Origin: Georgenia satyanarayanai
GTDB taxonomy: Bacteria > Actinomycetota > Actinomycetes > Actinomycetales > Actinomycetaceae
Direction of reading: 5' to 3'
Assembly: GCF_900116375.1 (NCBI RefSeq)
Contig: NZ_UETB01000001.1
Location: 565,802 to 629,801 of the forward strand
DNA: 64,000 nt
Position 1 is the stretch's first letter; each line of letters opens with the position of its first letter. Both the position numbers and the translations under genes were made by a program. This document shows, in pieces, positions 28,516 to 36,932 of this stretch. The notes below the pieces were generated by a model, which was given only the letters and a program-made list of their open reading frames with translations, ran no database searches and was not told the origin of the DNA.

Positions 28516-28543
28516 CTGTGCGCCCGTCGGAACGGGCGCACAG
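28516..28543 (-). terminator. Hairpin after the RNase D gene
   Basis: CTGTGCGCCCGT and ACGGGCGCACAG form a perfect 12-bp stem with a 4-nt loop, 45 bp beyond the RNase D stop codon and before the promoter of the next minus-strand gene. No U tract follows on the minus strand. Confidence 0.7.
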
Positions 28544-28587
28544 TGGCCCCAGGAGGCGCATGGTGCGGGGCAGGTGCCTGCCGCGTG

Positions 28588-29826
28588 TCAGGCGGTCCGC
28601 AGCGCCTCGGTGAGTGGCGCCGCCGTGAGATCCACCTGCCACGGGCGGGCACCCTGCTCCACGAGGGACTCACGTACCGCCGCCTCGTCCACGACGTCGG
28701 GCGGGGTCCAGGCGATCTGCCGCTGCACGGCGGGGGAGAGGAGGTTCTCCTGGGGCACGTCGTGCTCCTCGGCGAGGGCACGGACAGCGGCCCGGACGGC
28801 GTCGAGCCGAGCAGCGGCGGCCGGGTCCTTGTCCGCCCAGGAGCGGGGCGGGGGCGGCGTGCCCGTCGTGGAGGCCAGCCGGCGCGGCGGGTGCTCGGAG
28901 GCGGGCAGCGCGAGGGCACGCTCGACGGCGGACCACCAGTAGCCGCTGGAGCGCCGGGTCCCCTTGCCGGAGAACTCCGGCAGCGCGACGAGTGCCTGCT
29001 CGCTGCGCGGCAGGGCGAGAGCGGCGGCGACGATGGCGCGGTCGGGCAGCACGCGGCCGGGGGAGCGGTCGCGCTTGCGGGCCAGCTCGTCGCGCGCCTG
29101 CCACAGCTCACGGACCACGGCGATGCCCTGGCCGCCGCGGACGGCGTGCATGCCGGAGGTGCGACGCCAGGGGTCCACCCGCGGGGACGGGTCCGGGGCG
29201 AGACGTACGGCCTCGAACTCCTGGCGAGCCCACTCGAGCTTGCCGGTCTCCTCCAGGGCGGCAGCCAGCCGGTCGCGCAGCTCGACGAGGAACTCCACGT
29301 CCAGGGCCGCGTACCGCAGCCAGTCCTCGGGGAGCGGGCGGGTGGACCAGTCGGCCGCGGAGTGCTCCTTGGCCAGGGAGTAGCCGAGCTCCTCGGCGAT
29401 GATCGCGCCCAGGCCGACCTTGCTGCGCCCGAGCAGCCGCGCGGCGAGCTCGGTGTCGAAGAGCGCGGCGGGGTACATGCCGAGGTCGTGGAAGCCGGGC
29501 AGGTCCTGGTTGGCGGCGTGCAGCACCCACTCGGTGCCGGCGAGCGCATCGCCGATCGCGCTCAGCTCACCGACCGCGATGGGGTCGACGAGCAGCGTGC
29601 CGACGCCCTCACGCCGCAGCTGGACGAGGTAGGTGCGTTGGCCGTAGCGGTAGCCGGACGCGCGCTCGGCGTCGGCCGCGACCGGGCCGGTGCCCGTGGC
29701 CAGCGCCTCGGCGGCGCGGGCGAGGCCGTCGCGCGTGGTGATGACGGGCGGGGTGCCCTCGCGTGGCTCGGTGACGGGGATCAGCGGGGGCGTCTCGGCG
29801 TCGACGGGCTCGGTCATGGGGGTCAC
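28588..29826 (-). CDS. RNase D-like 3'-5' exonuclease with HRDC domain
   Basis: The 412-residue protein has a DEDDy exonuclease domain (about 25-215). Acidic motifs are PVAADAERASGYRYG (Exo I), HAANQDLPGFHDLGM with FDTELAARLLG (Exo II), and YAALDVEFLVELRDRL (Exo III, with the Tyr-X3-Asp pair). An HRDC domain (about 225-305) has RELWQARDELARKRDRSPGRV and a second HRDC-like region follows. RNase D trims 3' ends of tRNA and other small RNAs. ATG 29826 is used here; ATG 29814 is also possible. It probably shares an operon with DUF3000, 73 bp upstream. Confidence 0.9.
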   Translation of the reverse strand: MTPMTEPVDAETPPLIPVTEPREGTPPVITTRDGLARAAEALATGTGPVAADAERASGYRYGQRTYLVQLRREGVGTLLVDPIAVGELSAIGDALAGTEWVLHAANQDLPGFHDLGMYPAALFDTELAARLLGRSKVGLGAIIAEELGYSLAKEHSAADWSTRPLPEDWLRYAALDVEFLVELRDRLAAALEETGKLEWARQEFEAVRLAPDPSPRVDPWRRTSGMHAVRGGQGIAVVRELWQARDELARKRDRSPGRVLPDRAIVAAALALPRSEQALVALPEFSGKGTRRSSGYWWSAVERALALPASEHPPRRLASTTGTPPPPRSWADKDPAAAARLDAVRAAVRALAEEHDVPQENLLSPAVQRQIAWTPPDVVDEAAVRESLVEQGARPWQVDLTAAPLTEALRTA

Positions 29827-29899
29827 GGTATGCCCGGTGGGTCGGCACGGCCGCGTCGGCGCGCGGCCGGGGCGGAGACCGTGACGAACACCGCTCGCC

Positions 29900-30475
29900 T
29901 CAGCGGCGTGGCGTCAGCGCGGTGACGCCGTCGGGCAACGGTTCGAGGCCGGAGGCGGAGGAGGCGAGCTGGGTCCAGGCCATGAGGTGGGGGCCGAGGT
30001 CGGTGGTGTTGGGCGACCAAGAGGCCCGCACCTCGATCTCGACGCTCTGGTCGCGCAGCACGAGGCCTCCGAAGCTCTCCGACAGCACCCGGGTGACCGT
30101 GCCGGACAGCGAGTGGTAGCCCGCCCCGGCGGAGGCGAGGGCGTCGGTGAGCCAGGCCCAGCCCACCTCGCCGAGGAGCGGGTCGGCACCGAGCTCGTCC
30201 TCCAACCGCGCGCGCGCCATGACGACGATCCGGAAGGTGCCGTTCCAGGCGCTCTGCCCCTCGGGGTCGTGCAGGACCACGAAGCGTCCGCTGCCGAGGA
30301 GGGTCTCGGGCTCCGCCGTCGGGTTGACCTCGGCGGTGAGGGCGAGGCCGTAGGGCGCGATCCGCGTGGGGGCCGGCACCTCCTCGAGGCGCACCTCGGG
30401 CCGCTGGCGATGTCCGCGCAGACTGAGGAGCGCCTCCTCGAATGCGGGCGGAACCTGCGCACCGTCGCTGTTCAC
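29900..30475 (-). CDS. DUF3000 domain-containing protein
   Basis: The 191-residue actinobacterial protein of unknown function begins with PPAFEEALLSLRGHRQRPEV. It contains LEEVPAPTRIAPYGLAL, GSGRFVVLHDPEGQSAWNG, VGWAWLTDALASAGAGYH and VEIRASWSP-like blocks (VEIEVRASWSPN). Location directly upstream of an HRDC ribonuclease gene is typical of the family. The start GTG 30475 lies 6 nt after TAGCCT, implying a leaderless message. Confidence 0.9.
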   Translation of the reverse strand: MNSDGAQVPPAFEEALLSLRGHRQRPEVRLEEVPAPTRIAPYGLALTAEVNPTAEPETLLGSGRFVVLHDPEGQSAWNGTFRIVVMARARLEDELGADPLLGEVGWAWLTDALASAGAGYHSLSGTVTRVLSESFGGLVLRDQSVEIEVRASWSPNTTDLGPHLMAWTQLASSASGLEPLPDGVTALTPRR

Positions 30476-30481
30476 GCCCTC

Positions 30482-30529
30482 AGGCTAGGGTGGCGCGCCC
30501 CGATCACGGCCGTGGCGCGCCGGTAGACT
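30482..30529. promoter_or_regulatory. Divergent promoters for DUF3000 and the ATP-grasp gene
   Basis: Minus strand: TAGCCT (30487-30482) lies 6 nt before GTG 30475, so leaderless. Plus strand: TAGACT (30524-30529) leads to a 30-nt leader with GGAGGAG before GTG 30567. The two -10 boxes are 36 bp apart. Confidence 0.5.
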
Positions 30530-30566
30530 CACCGCGCCCCCGCCGCCCAACCCCGGAGGAGCGCCC

Positions 30567-31820
30567 GTGGCCGACTTCCGTCCCGTCCTGCTCGGCACCG
30601 ACCTTGGCGTGTACTCGATCGCCCGCTCGTTCCACGAGGCGTACGGGGTCCGCTCGATCGTCGTGTCCAACCAGCGCCGGGGGCCGGTCGACCACTCCCG
30701 CATCCTCGACAACGTCCTCGTCGGGGCGGGCGCGAGCGAGGAGCAGACCGTCGCCGCCCTCGTCGACGTGGCGCGCCGGCACGCTGGCACCCCGCTCCTG
30801 CTGATCGTCAACGCCGAGCACGAGGTCGAGATGCTCGTCCGTCACCGCGCGCTCCTCGAGGAGCACTTCGTCATCCCCTACGCCTCGGGCGAGGTGCTCA
30901 CCGCCGCGGGCGACAAGGAGGTGCTCGCGGCTGCCTGCGAGCGGCTCGGGGTCGCGACGCCGGCCACCCGCGCCGTCGACCTCTCGGCCGCCGACGACGG
31001 CGGGTGGGCTCCGCCGCGCCTGGACCTCACCTTCCCCGTGGTGCTCAAGCCGGCGGTCAGCGCCGAGCACCTGCTCCTGTCCTACGAGGGCAAGCGCAAG
31101 GTCTACAGCGCGGCCACCCAGGCGGAGGCCGAGGTCGTCCTGCGGCGCCTGGCGGCGGCCGGGCTGCGCGACGTCGTCCTCGTCCAGGAGCTCATCCCCG
31201 GTGACGACACCCAGGGCCGCACGGTCACCTGCTACGTCGACCGGTCCGGTGAGGTGACGCTCATGGCCTCCGGGCAGCTGCTCCTCCAGCTGCACGCGCC
31301 GACGATGATCGGGAACTCCGCGACGATCCTCACCGAGGCGCAGCCGGAGATCGAGGCGCAGGCCGCGGCGATCCTCGGTGAGCTCGGGCTCACCGGCTTC
31401 GCGAACTTCGACGTCAAGGTCGACCCGCGTGACGGCCGCGCCCACTTCCTCGACCTCAACCCGCGCATCGGGCGGCCGAACTACTACCTCAACGTCGCGG
31501 GCCGCAACCCCGCTCGCGCCGTCGTCGCGGACTTCGCGGCCGAGCTGGGCGTGGCTCCCGCGTCCGCACCCCTGTACCGCGCCGAGCAGGAGGCCGGGGT
31601 CTACTCCTACCTGCCGTGGCGGCTCGTGCGTCGCTACCTCACCGACCCCGAGCTGCGCCGTCGGGTGGGGCGCATCCACCGCACGCGCCGCTTCGCCCAC
31701 CCGCTCGCCTACCCGCTCGACCGCGACCCGCGCCGCGCCCTCTACCGCGCCGCCTCCACCGTCAACCTCGTCCGCGACTTCAGGGAGCACTACCCGGAGC
31801 CCACCCCCACGGGCCTCTGA
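30567..31820 (+). CDS. ATP-grasp carboxylate-amine ligase
   Basis: The 417-residue protein belongs to the carboxylate-amine ligase branch of the ATP-grasp superfamily. The ATP lid and lysine site are in FPVVLKPAVSAEHLLLSYEGKRKVY (about residues 155-180). The adenine-side motif is VLVQELIPGDDTQGR (about 207-221). The Mg ligands are in FANFDVKVDPRDGRAHFLDLNPRIGRPNYY (about 280-310). Such enzymes couple a carboxyl-phosphate intermediate to an amine. The substrate is unknown; some relatives work on cell-wall peptides. The femX pair lies 3 kb downstream, but no direct link is shown. Confidence 0.85.
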   Translation: MADFRPVLLGTDLGVYSIARSFHEAYGVRSIVVSNQRRGPVDHSRILDNVLVGAGASEEQTVAALVDVARRHAGTPLLLIVNAEHEVEMLVRHRALLEEHFVIPYASGEVLTAAGDKEVLAAACERLGVATPATRAVDLSAADDGGWAPPRLDLTFPVVLKPAVSAEHLLLSYEGKRKVYSAATQAEAEVVLRRLAAAGLRDVVLVQELIPGDDTQGRTVTCYVDRSGEVTLMASGQLLLQLHAPTMIGNSATILTEAQPEIEAQAAAILGELGLTGFANFDVKVDPRDGRAHFLDLNPRIGRPNYYLNVAGRNPARAVVADFAAELGVAPASAPLYRAEQEAGVYSYLPWRLVRRYLTDPELRRRVGRIHRTRRFAHPLAYPLDRDPRRALYRAASTVNLVRDFREHYPEPTPTGL

Positions 31821-31845
31821 CCCGCCCGCCCCACCCCTTTCCCGT

Positions 31846-32030
31846 CGAGAGCTGAGTTGTTCCTCGCCGGAAGGGGAACGGCTCAGCTGTCAGCGGAGGG
31901 GGCGGTAGGTCGCCACGGTCACCGAGACGACCTACCGCCCTTGTCCGCCGAGAGCTGAGTTGTTCCTGGCGGGGAGGAAGAACTCAGCTGTCAGCGGAGG
32001 GGGCGGTAGGTCGCCACGGTCACCGAGACG
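31846..32030. repeat. Tandem hairpin repeat that includes a copy of the rlmA 3' end
   Basis: Two copies (31846-31929 and 31949-32030) each consist of a hairpin AGCTGAGTTGTTCC...AACTCAGCT or close variant, followed by a 40-bp tail starting TCAGCGGAGGGGGCGG. In copy 2 that tail is the last 13 codons plus the stop of rlmA; copy 1 is a non-coding duplicate of it (31890-31929 equals 31991-32030). In copy 1 GGGCGGTAGGTCG (31900-31912) also pairs perfectly with CGACCTACCGCCC (31928-31940), giving a 13-bp stem that is probably the terminator of the convergent ATP-grasp gene. Confidence 0.95.
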
Positions 32031-32854
32031 GTGACGTCGACGGCGTCGGGCAGGGCCAGGGCGGCGGCGGTGAGCGCGTCGCGGTCGACGTGGTGTGCGC
32101 TGGGGCCCATGAGCGCCTCGAGGGTGACGTCCTCGCGCGTCATCGCCGCGCGGTACCGCACCGCGCGCTCCTCGACGACGGCGAAGTCGGCGAGCTGGCG
32201 GGCGAGCCGGTCTGCCTTGTCCGGGGCGACGCCGATCATCCCGAGCGGCCCGATGATCTCCGCCAGATGGTCCTGCGAGGGGGCGACGACGACGAGCCTC
32301 CCGCCCGGCGCGAGCACCCGGGCGATCTCCGGTGCGTTGCGCGGCCCGAAGACGCTGAGCACCGCCGCGGCCGAGCCGGTGGCGAGGGGTAGGCGCTGCC
32401 ACACGTCGGCGCGCACCGCCGCCAGTCGCGGGTGGGCGCGCGCGGCACGGCGGGCGGCGTAGGGGGAGAGCTCGACGTCGAGGCCGACGGCGGCGGGCAG
32501 GGCGTCGAGCACCGCGGCGAGGTAGAAGCCGGTCCCGCCGGCGAGGTCGAGGACGAGGGGGGTGTCGCCGTCGTCGTCGGCCGCGGGGACGGTGGTCGCC
32601 GTCTCGGCGAGGGCGGCGGCGATCGGCGCGTAGTGGCCGCGCCCGAGGAAGGCCTCGCGCGCGGCCACCATGTCCGCGGTGTCTCCCTGACCCGCCCGGC
32701 TGCCGCCGCCCAGCAGCGTGAGGTAACCCTGTCGGGCGAGGTCGAAGCCGTGACCCCCTGCGCAGCGCACCGAGCGGTCGGTCCGTTGGAGCGCGGCCGC
32801 GCACACCGGGCAGCGCAGCTGCGGCAGGACGAGGTCGATGCGCGGGTTCTCCAT
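31991..32854 (-). CDS. rlmA: 23S rRNA guanine-N1 methyltransferase, RlmA family
   Basis: The 287-residue protein has an N-terminal zinc finger, CPVCAAAL then CAGGHGFD (about residues 15-35), followed by LARQGYLTLLGGG. The SAM-binding domain begins VLDLAGGTGFYLAAVLD (about 92-108). Family members methylate N1 of G745 or G748 in 23S rRNA helix 35; the gram-positive type (RlmAII) confers tylosin resistance, but which type this is cannot be told. ATG 32854 lies 10 nt after TAGGCT. Its 3' end has been duplicated downstream. Confidence 0.85.
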   Translation of the reverse strand: MENPRIDLVLPQLRCPVCAAALQRTDRSVRCAGGHGFDLARQGYLTLLGGGSRAGQGDTADMVAAREAFLGRGHYAPIAAALAETATTVPAADDDGDTPLVLDLAGGTGFYLAAVLDALPAAVGLDVELSPYAARRAARAHPRLAAVRADVWQRLPLATGSAAAVLSVFGPRNAPEIARVLAPGGRLVVVAPSQDHLAEIIGPLGMIGVAPDKADRLARQLADFAVVEERAVRYRAAMTREDVTLEALMGPSAHHVDRDALTAAALALPDAVDVTVSVTVATYRPLR

Positions 32855-32864
32855 GACGGCCGCC

Positions 32865-32886
32865 AGCCTATGGGGTCGCTTAGGGT
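32865..32886. promoter_or_regulatory. Back-to-back -10 boxes of rlmA and yaaA
   Basis: Minus strand TAGGCT (32870-32865) lies 10 nt before the rlmA ATG. Plus strand TAGGGT (32881-32886) lies 6 nt before the yaaA GTG. Only 38 bp separate the start codons, so the promoters overlap and yaaA is predicted leaderless. Confidence 0.5.
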
Positions 32887-32892
32887 TGTCCG

Positions 32893-33642
32893 GTGCTCAT
32901 CCTGCTGCCGCCCTCGGAGTCCAAGTCCACCCGCAGCAGGGGCAGGGCGGCCGATCCGGCCGCGCTGAGCTTCCGCGAGCTCGTCGGCCCGCGCCGCACG
33001 GTCGCGGCCGAGCTCGCCGCCGTCAGCGCCCGCGCGGACGCCCTCGACGTGCTCGGGGTCGGCGCGAGCCTCGCCGAGGAGGTGGCCGGCAACCTCCGGC
33101 TCGACACGGCGCCCGCCCTCCCGGTGCGCGAGCTCTACACCGGCGTCCTCTACGACGCCCTCGACCTCGACGCCATGGACACGGCCGCCCGCCGCCGGGC
33201 CGGCCGCTGGATCGTCGTCGTCTCCGCCCTCCACGGCGCCCTGCGGCTCAGCGACCGCGTCGCCCCCTACCGCCTCGCGATGAACGTCACCCTGCCCGGC
33301 ACCGGACCGCTCGCCCGGTTCTGGCGCGAGCACCTCGACGCCGCGCTGACGACGGCGGCCGGGGACGGCGTCGTCGTCGACTGCCGCTCCTCGACCTACG
33401 CGGCCGCCGGGTCCCCCCGCGGGTCCGCGGCCGAGAAGTGGGTCCAGGTGCGCGTCCCGGGCGCCAGCCACATGGCCAAGCACACCCGCGGGCTCGTCGC
33501 CGGCCACCTGTGCCGCACGGGCGCCACGCCCCGTACGCCGCAGCAGCTGGCCGAGGAGGTGGACGGCGCCTTCACCGTCGTCAGCCTCAGCGCGCCCGCC
33601 CGCGCCGGCAAGCCGTGGGTGCTCGACGTCACCGCGGAATAG
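32893..33642 (+). CDS. yaaA: Peroxide stress protein YaaA (DUF328/UPF0246)
   Basis: The 249-residue protein starts LILLPPSESKS, the signature of the family. It contains LYTGVLYDALDLDAMD, VSALHGALRLSDRVAPYRLAM and FWREHLDAAL, and ends with the HMAKHTRGLVAGHL block. In E. coli YaaA lowers free iron and protects DNA during hydrogen peroxide stress. GTG 32893 begins 6 nt after the -10 box. The insertion of charged residues near KSTRSRGRAADPAAL is usual for actinobacterial members. Confidence 0.9.
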   Translation: MLILLPPSESKSTRSRGRAADPAALSFRELVGPRRTVAAELAAVSARADALDVLGVGASLAEEVAGNLRLDTAPALPVRELYTGVLYDALDLDAMDTAARRRAGRWIVVVSALHGALRLSDRVAPYRLAMNVTLPGTGPLARFWREHLDAALTTAAGDGVVVDCRSSTYAAAGSPRGSAAEKWVQVRVPGASHMAKHTRGLVAGHLCRTGATPRTPQQLAEEVDGAFTVVSLSAPARAGKPWVLDVTAE

Positions 33643-33695
33643 ACCCGGGCCCTCCGGGTTGAACCGGGGAGAACACTCCACACGAAAGGTGCCCG

Positions 33696-34676
33696 ATGCC
33701 TCTCCCGCTCTCGATCCTCGACCTCGCCACCGTGGGCCGCAGCCAGACCGTCGCCGAGTCCCTCGACGGGACCGTCGCCCTGGCGCAGAAGGCCGAGGAG
33801 ACGGGCTACACGCGGGTCTGGTACGCCGAGCACCACAACATGGCCGCGATCGCGTCCTCGGCCACGTCCGTGCTCATCGCGCACGTCGCCGCGCACACGA
33901 GCACCATCCGGCTCGGCTCGGGCGGCGTCATGCTGCCCAACCACTCGCCGCTCACCATCGCCGAGCAGTACGGCACCCTCGAGACGCTGCACCCGGGCCG
34001 CATCGACCTCGGGCTGGGCCGCGCGCCGGGCACCGACCAGAACACGATGCGGGCGCTGCGCCGCGACGCGTCGTCGGCCGACTCCTTCCCCGAGGACGTG
34101 CTCGAGCTCCAGGGCTACCTGCGCGGCCAGTCGCGCATCCCCGGCGTGGACGCCTACCCGGGCAAGGGGACCGACGTCCCGCTCTACATCCTCGGCTCCT
34201 CGCTGTTCGGCGCCGGGCTCGCCGCCACCCTCGGCCTGCCCTACGCCTTCGCCTCGCACTTCGCGCCCGCCGCGCTGCACGAGGCGATCGCGCTGTACCG
34301 GCGTGAGTTCGAGCCCTCCGCCCAGCTCGACAAGCCCCACGTCATCGCCGCCTACAACGTGCTCGCCGCCGACGAGCAGGCCGATGCCGAGCGTCAGCAG
34401 CAGGAGGTCATGCGCGGCCGTGTCGCGCTGCTCCTGCGCCCGGGCACCGAGTACACCGACGAGCAGGCCGACGCCCTGCTCGCCTCACCCCAGGGCCGTC
34501 ACCTGCACCAGATGATGACCTACAGCGCCGTCGGCACCCCCGACGTCGTGCGCGAGAAGGTGACCGAGTTCGGCGAGCAGACCGGCGCGGACGAGATCAT
34601 CGTCGCCCACCAGGGCCCCACGGTGGAGGAGCGGCTGCGCTCCGCCGAGCTGCTCGCCGAGGCCTACCTCACCTGA
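33696..34676 (+). CDS. LLM-class flavin-dependent oxidoreductase
   Basis: The 326-residue luciferase-like TIM-barrel protein belongs to the group-1 family related to YhbW. It shows [11 protein letters not shown] at the start, [40 protein letters not shown] and [14 protein letters not shown]. The cofactor is FMN or F420; the sequence does not decide. The start ATG follows GAAAGG. Substrate unknown. It precedes the femX pair on the same strand by 72 bp and may be transcribed separately. Confidence 0.9.
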   Translation: MPLPLSILDLATVGRSQTVAESLDGTVALAQKAEETGYTRVWYAEHHNMAAIASSATSVLIAHVAAHTSTIRLGSGGVMLPNHSPLTIAEQYGTLETLHPGRIDLGLGRAPGTDQNTMRALRRDASSADSFPEDVLELQGYLRGQSRIPGVDAYPGKGTDVPLYILGSSLFGAGLAATLGLPYAFASHFAPAALHEAIALYRREFEPSAQLDKPHVIAAYNVLAADEQADAERQQQEVMRGRVALLLRPGTEYTDEQADALLASPQGRHLHQMMTYSAVGTPDVVREKVTEFGEQTGADEIIVAHQGPTVEERLRSAELLAEAYLT

Positions 34677-34748
34677 CGTCGGCGGCCCGCCTGCCGTGCG
34701 TCGCCCCCTCCCGCACCTAGGGTGGGGGGCGACGCGAAAGGGGATGAG

Positions 34749-35810
34749 GTGGAGCACAGCATCAGGCTCGTGCCGCTGGACGACGGCGAGTTCGCCAAGC
34801 TGACGGCGGACGTCGACCTCCCGGTGGAGCAGTCCCTCGCCTGGGACGCCTACGACCGTGCAGTCCCGGGACGGCGGCCGTGGAAGCGTTTCGCCTTCCT
34901 CCTCGACGAGGAGCCGGCCGCCGTCGTCGCCCTGTCGGAGTACCTCGGGCGCGGCTTCCACTACCTGTGGGCCAAGCATGGGCCGGTCTGGCTGACCGAG
35001 CCCACCCCCGAGCTCGAGCGCGCCCTGCGGGAGCGGCTCGTCACCGGCGTGCGCGCCGTCGACCCGCGGCTCGCCTTCGTGCGCCTCCACGCCGCCCACC
35101 CCGCCGAGGACCTCCACCCGCTGCTCCAGTCGGTCACCTACGACCGCACCGTCGTCGTCGAGCTCGACGGCCGCAGCGACGACGAGCTGCTCGCCGGCAT
35201 GAAGAAGCGCGGCCGCCGCGACCTGCGCAAGGGCCTGCGCGAGCAGCCCGTGGAGTGCACCGAGGAGACCGGCGCTCCGGACTTCGAGCCGTTCTACGAG
35301 GTGCTGCGCGAGACCGCCGAGCGCGACGGCTTCGGCGTCCACCCGATGAGCGTCTACACGACGATGCTCGACGCCCTCGGCCCGCAGCACGCGCGCCTGT
35401 TCGTCGGCCGGCACGACGGCGCCGTCCAGGCCTGGGTCATCGTCACCGTCCACGACGGCCTCGCCACCGCCTACTACGCCGCCAGCACCGCCGCCGGCCG
35501 CGTCCACGACGTCCCGACCCAGCTGTACTGGCACATCATCCGCACCCTGCGTGACGAGGGGGCGCGGAGCTTCGACTTCATGGGCATCGGCTCCGAGCTG
35601 GCCCCGTCGCTCGAGGCGCTGACGACGATGAAGACGAAGTTCAACCCCGAGCCCACGGAGGTCGCCCCTGCCTGGGACGTCCCCGTCCGCCCCCTGACCT
35701 ACACCGCGCTGACGAAGGCACTGGCCGCCAAGCGCAGCGCCGTCGCGGCGGCCCGCCGCGCGGTGCCCGCTGCGCGCCGTGCCGTCAGCCGCGAGGAGGA
35801 GACCGCGTGA
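34749..35810 (+). CDS. FemAB/FemX-family peptidoglycan bridge aminoacyltransferase (first of tandem pair)
   Basis: The 353-residue protein is a FemABX-family transferase with two GNAT-like domains, which adds amino acids from aminoacyl-tRNA to the peptidoglycan stem peptide on lipid II. Markers are LPVEQSLAWDAYDRAVPGR near the start, FHYLWAKHGPVWL, SVTYDRTVVVELDG, MKKRGRRDLRKGLRE (about 150-165) and FDFMGIGSELAPSLEALTTMKTKFNPEP near the C-terminus. The start GTG 34749 has AAAGGGG upstream. The C-terminus is Ala/Arg-rich and basic. It is coupled to its paralogue by a 4-bp overlap. Confidence 0.9.
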   Translation: MEHSIRLVPLDDGEFAKLTADVDLPVEQSLAWDAYDRAVPGRRPWKRFAFLLDEEPAAVVALSEYLGRGFHYLWAKHGPVWLTEPTPELERALRERLVTGVRAVDPRLAFVRLHAAHPAEDLHPLLQSVTYDRTVVVELDGRSDDELLAGMKKRGRRDLRKGLREQPVECTEETGAPDFEPFYEVLRETAERDGFGVHPMSVYTTMLDALGPQHARLFVGRHDGAVQAWVIVTVHDGLATAYYAASTAAGRVHDVPTQLYWHIIRTLRDEGARSFDFMGIGSELAPSLEALTTMKTKFNPEPTEVAPAWDVPVRPLTYTALTKALAAKRSAVAAARRAVPAARRAVSREEETA

Positions 35811-36838
35811 CCCTGCGCCCCGTCGACGACACCACCTACACCTCCCTGGCCGCCGGCACCCCGCTGCCCGTGGAGCAGGCGCCCGTCTGGGCCGCCTTCG
35901 ACGCCGTCGTCCCCGGCCGCTCCCACTGGGGCCGGCTCGCCTACGTGGACGACGACGGCGCGACGGCCGCCGTCGTCACCCTCGCCGAGGTCCGTGGCCC
36001 CGGTGGGTTCCGGTACCTGTGGGCGAAGAACGGGCCGGTGTGGCTCGTGGAGCCGACCCCGGAGCGGGAGGCGGCGCTGCGCCGTGAGCTGGGGGAGCGG
36101 CTGCGCCGCGTCGACCCGCGGCTCGTGTTCGTCCGCCTCCACGCCCGCCACGAGGCGCCGGACCTGCGCCCGGTCATGCAGGGCATCACCTACGACCGCA
36201 CGGTGGTCGTCGACCTCGACCGCAGCGAGGACGAGGTCTTCACCGCGATGAAGCAGCAGGGCCGCCGCGCCATCCGCAAGGCCCTCAAGGACGAGTCGCT
36301 CACGGTCGGCGAGGAGACCGGCCTGGACGAGGCCGCTTTCGCCGAGCTGTACGACGTCTTCGTCGAGACGGGCGAGCGCGAGGGCTTCGGCCCCCACCCG
36401 GCCCGGCGCTACCTCGACATGCTCGCGACCCTCGGGCCCGAGCACGCCCGCGTGTTCGTCACCCGTCGTGACGGCCGGGCGCTGGCGTGGGCCCTGGTCC
36501 TCGTCAACGACGGCGCCGCCCTCTACTCGGTGGGCGCGTCCAGCTCCGAGGCGCGCGGCGCCTACGCCGCCGACCTGCTGCACTGGGACATCATCCGCAC
36601 GCTGCTCGCCGAGGGCGTGCGCTCCTACGACCTCGCCGGCGCCGGGTCCGACCGCTTCCCCGGGCTGTCCGGCCTCACGCAGTTCAAGACGAAGTTCGAG
36701 AAGGAGATCACCGAGGTCTCCCCGGCCTGGGACATGCCGCTCCACCCCCGCGCGTACACCGCGCTGGTCCAGGCCCTGGCCGCGAAGCGCCGCGCCACGG
36801 CAGCGCTGGGCCGCGTGAGGTCCCGCCTCCGCCCCTGA
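35807..36838 (+). CDS. FemAB/FemX-family peptidoglycan bridge aminoacyltransferase (second of tandem pair)
   Basis: The 343-residue paralogue of the upstream gene is similar along its whole length: LPVEQAPVWAAFDAVVPGR, FRYLWAKNGPVWL, GITYDRTVVVDLDR, MKQQGRRAIRKALKDE, and YDLAGAGSDRFPGLSGLTQFKTKF. The pair suggests tandem duplication and specialisation, for example one enzyme per residue of a two-residue interpeptide bridge as with FemX/FemA/FemB in staphylococci. Which amino acids are added cannot be read from sequence. GTG 35807 overlaps the upstream stop. A family-A palindrome lies just beyond the 3' end. Confidence 0.9.
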   Translation: MTLRPVDDTTYTSLAAGTPLPVEQAPVWAAFDAVVPGRSHWGRLAYVDDDGATAAVVTLAEVRGPGGFRYLWAKNGPVWLVEPTPEREAALRRELGERLRRVDPRLVFVRLHARHEAPDLRPVMQGITYDRTVVVDLDRSEDEVFTAMKQQGRRAIRKALKDESLTVGEETGLDEAAFAELYDVFVETGEREGFGPHPARRYLDMLATLGPEHARVFVTRRDGRALAWALVLVNDGAALYSVGASSSEARGAYAADLLHWDIIRTLLAEGVRSYDLAGAGSDRFPGLSGLTQFKTKFEKEITEVSPAWDMPLHPRAYTALVQALAAKRRATAALGRVRSRLRP

Positions 36839-36840
36839 CC

Positions 36841-36928
36841 CCCGCCGACAACTCGGCATCTGGTGGGTTCACCGGCGGTGGTATGCGTTTACCGTGTCGC
36901 CTGAACCACCAGCTGCGACGTTGGCGGG
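36841..36928. repeat. Palindromic intergenic repeat, family A, copy 3
   Basis: Outer arms CCCGCC (36841-36846) and GGCGGG (36923-36928) enclose ATCTGGTGGGTTCACC and the complement of CGCAGCTGGTGGTTCAGGCG. It carries the same GCAGCTGGTGG core as copies at 10351 and 26259 but has a longer and less symmetric loop. It occupies the gap between the convergent femX pair and the minus-strand gene ending at 36933. Confidence 0.85.
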
Positions 36929-36932
36929 CGGG

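Noticed and set aside
36841-36928. A transposon remnant
   Set aside because: There is no transposase fragment and no target-site duplication; the sequence belongs to a short palindromic repeat family instead.
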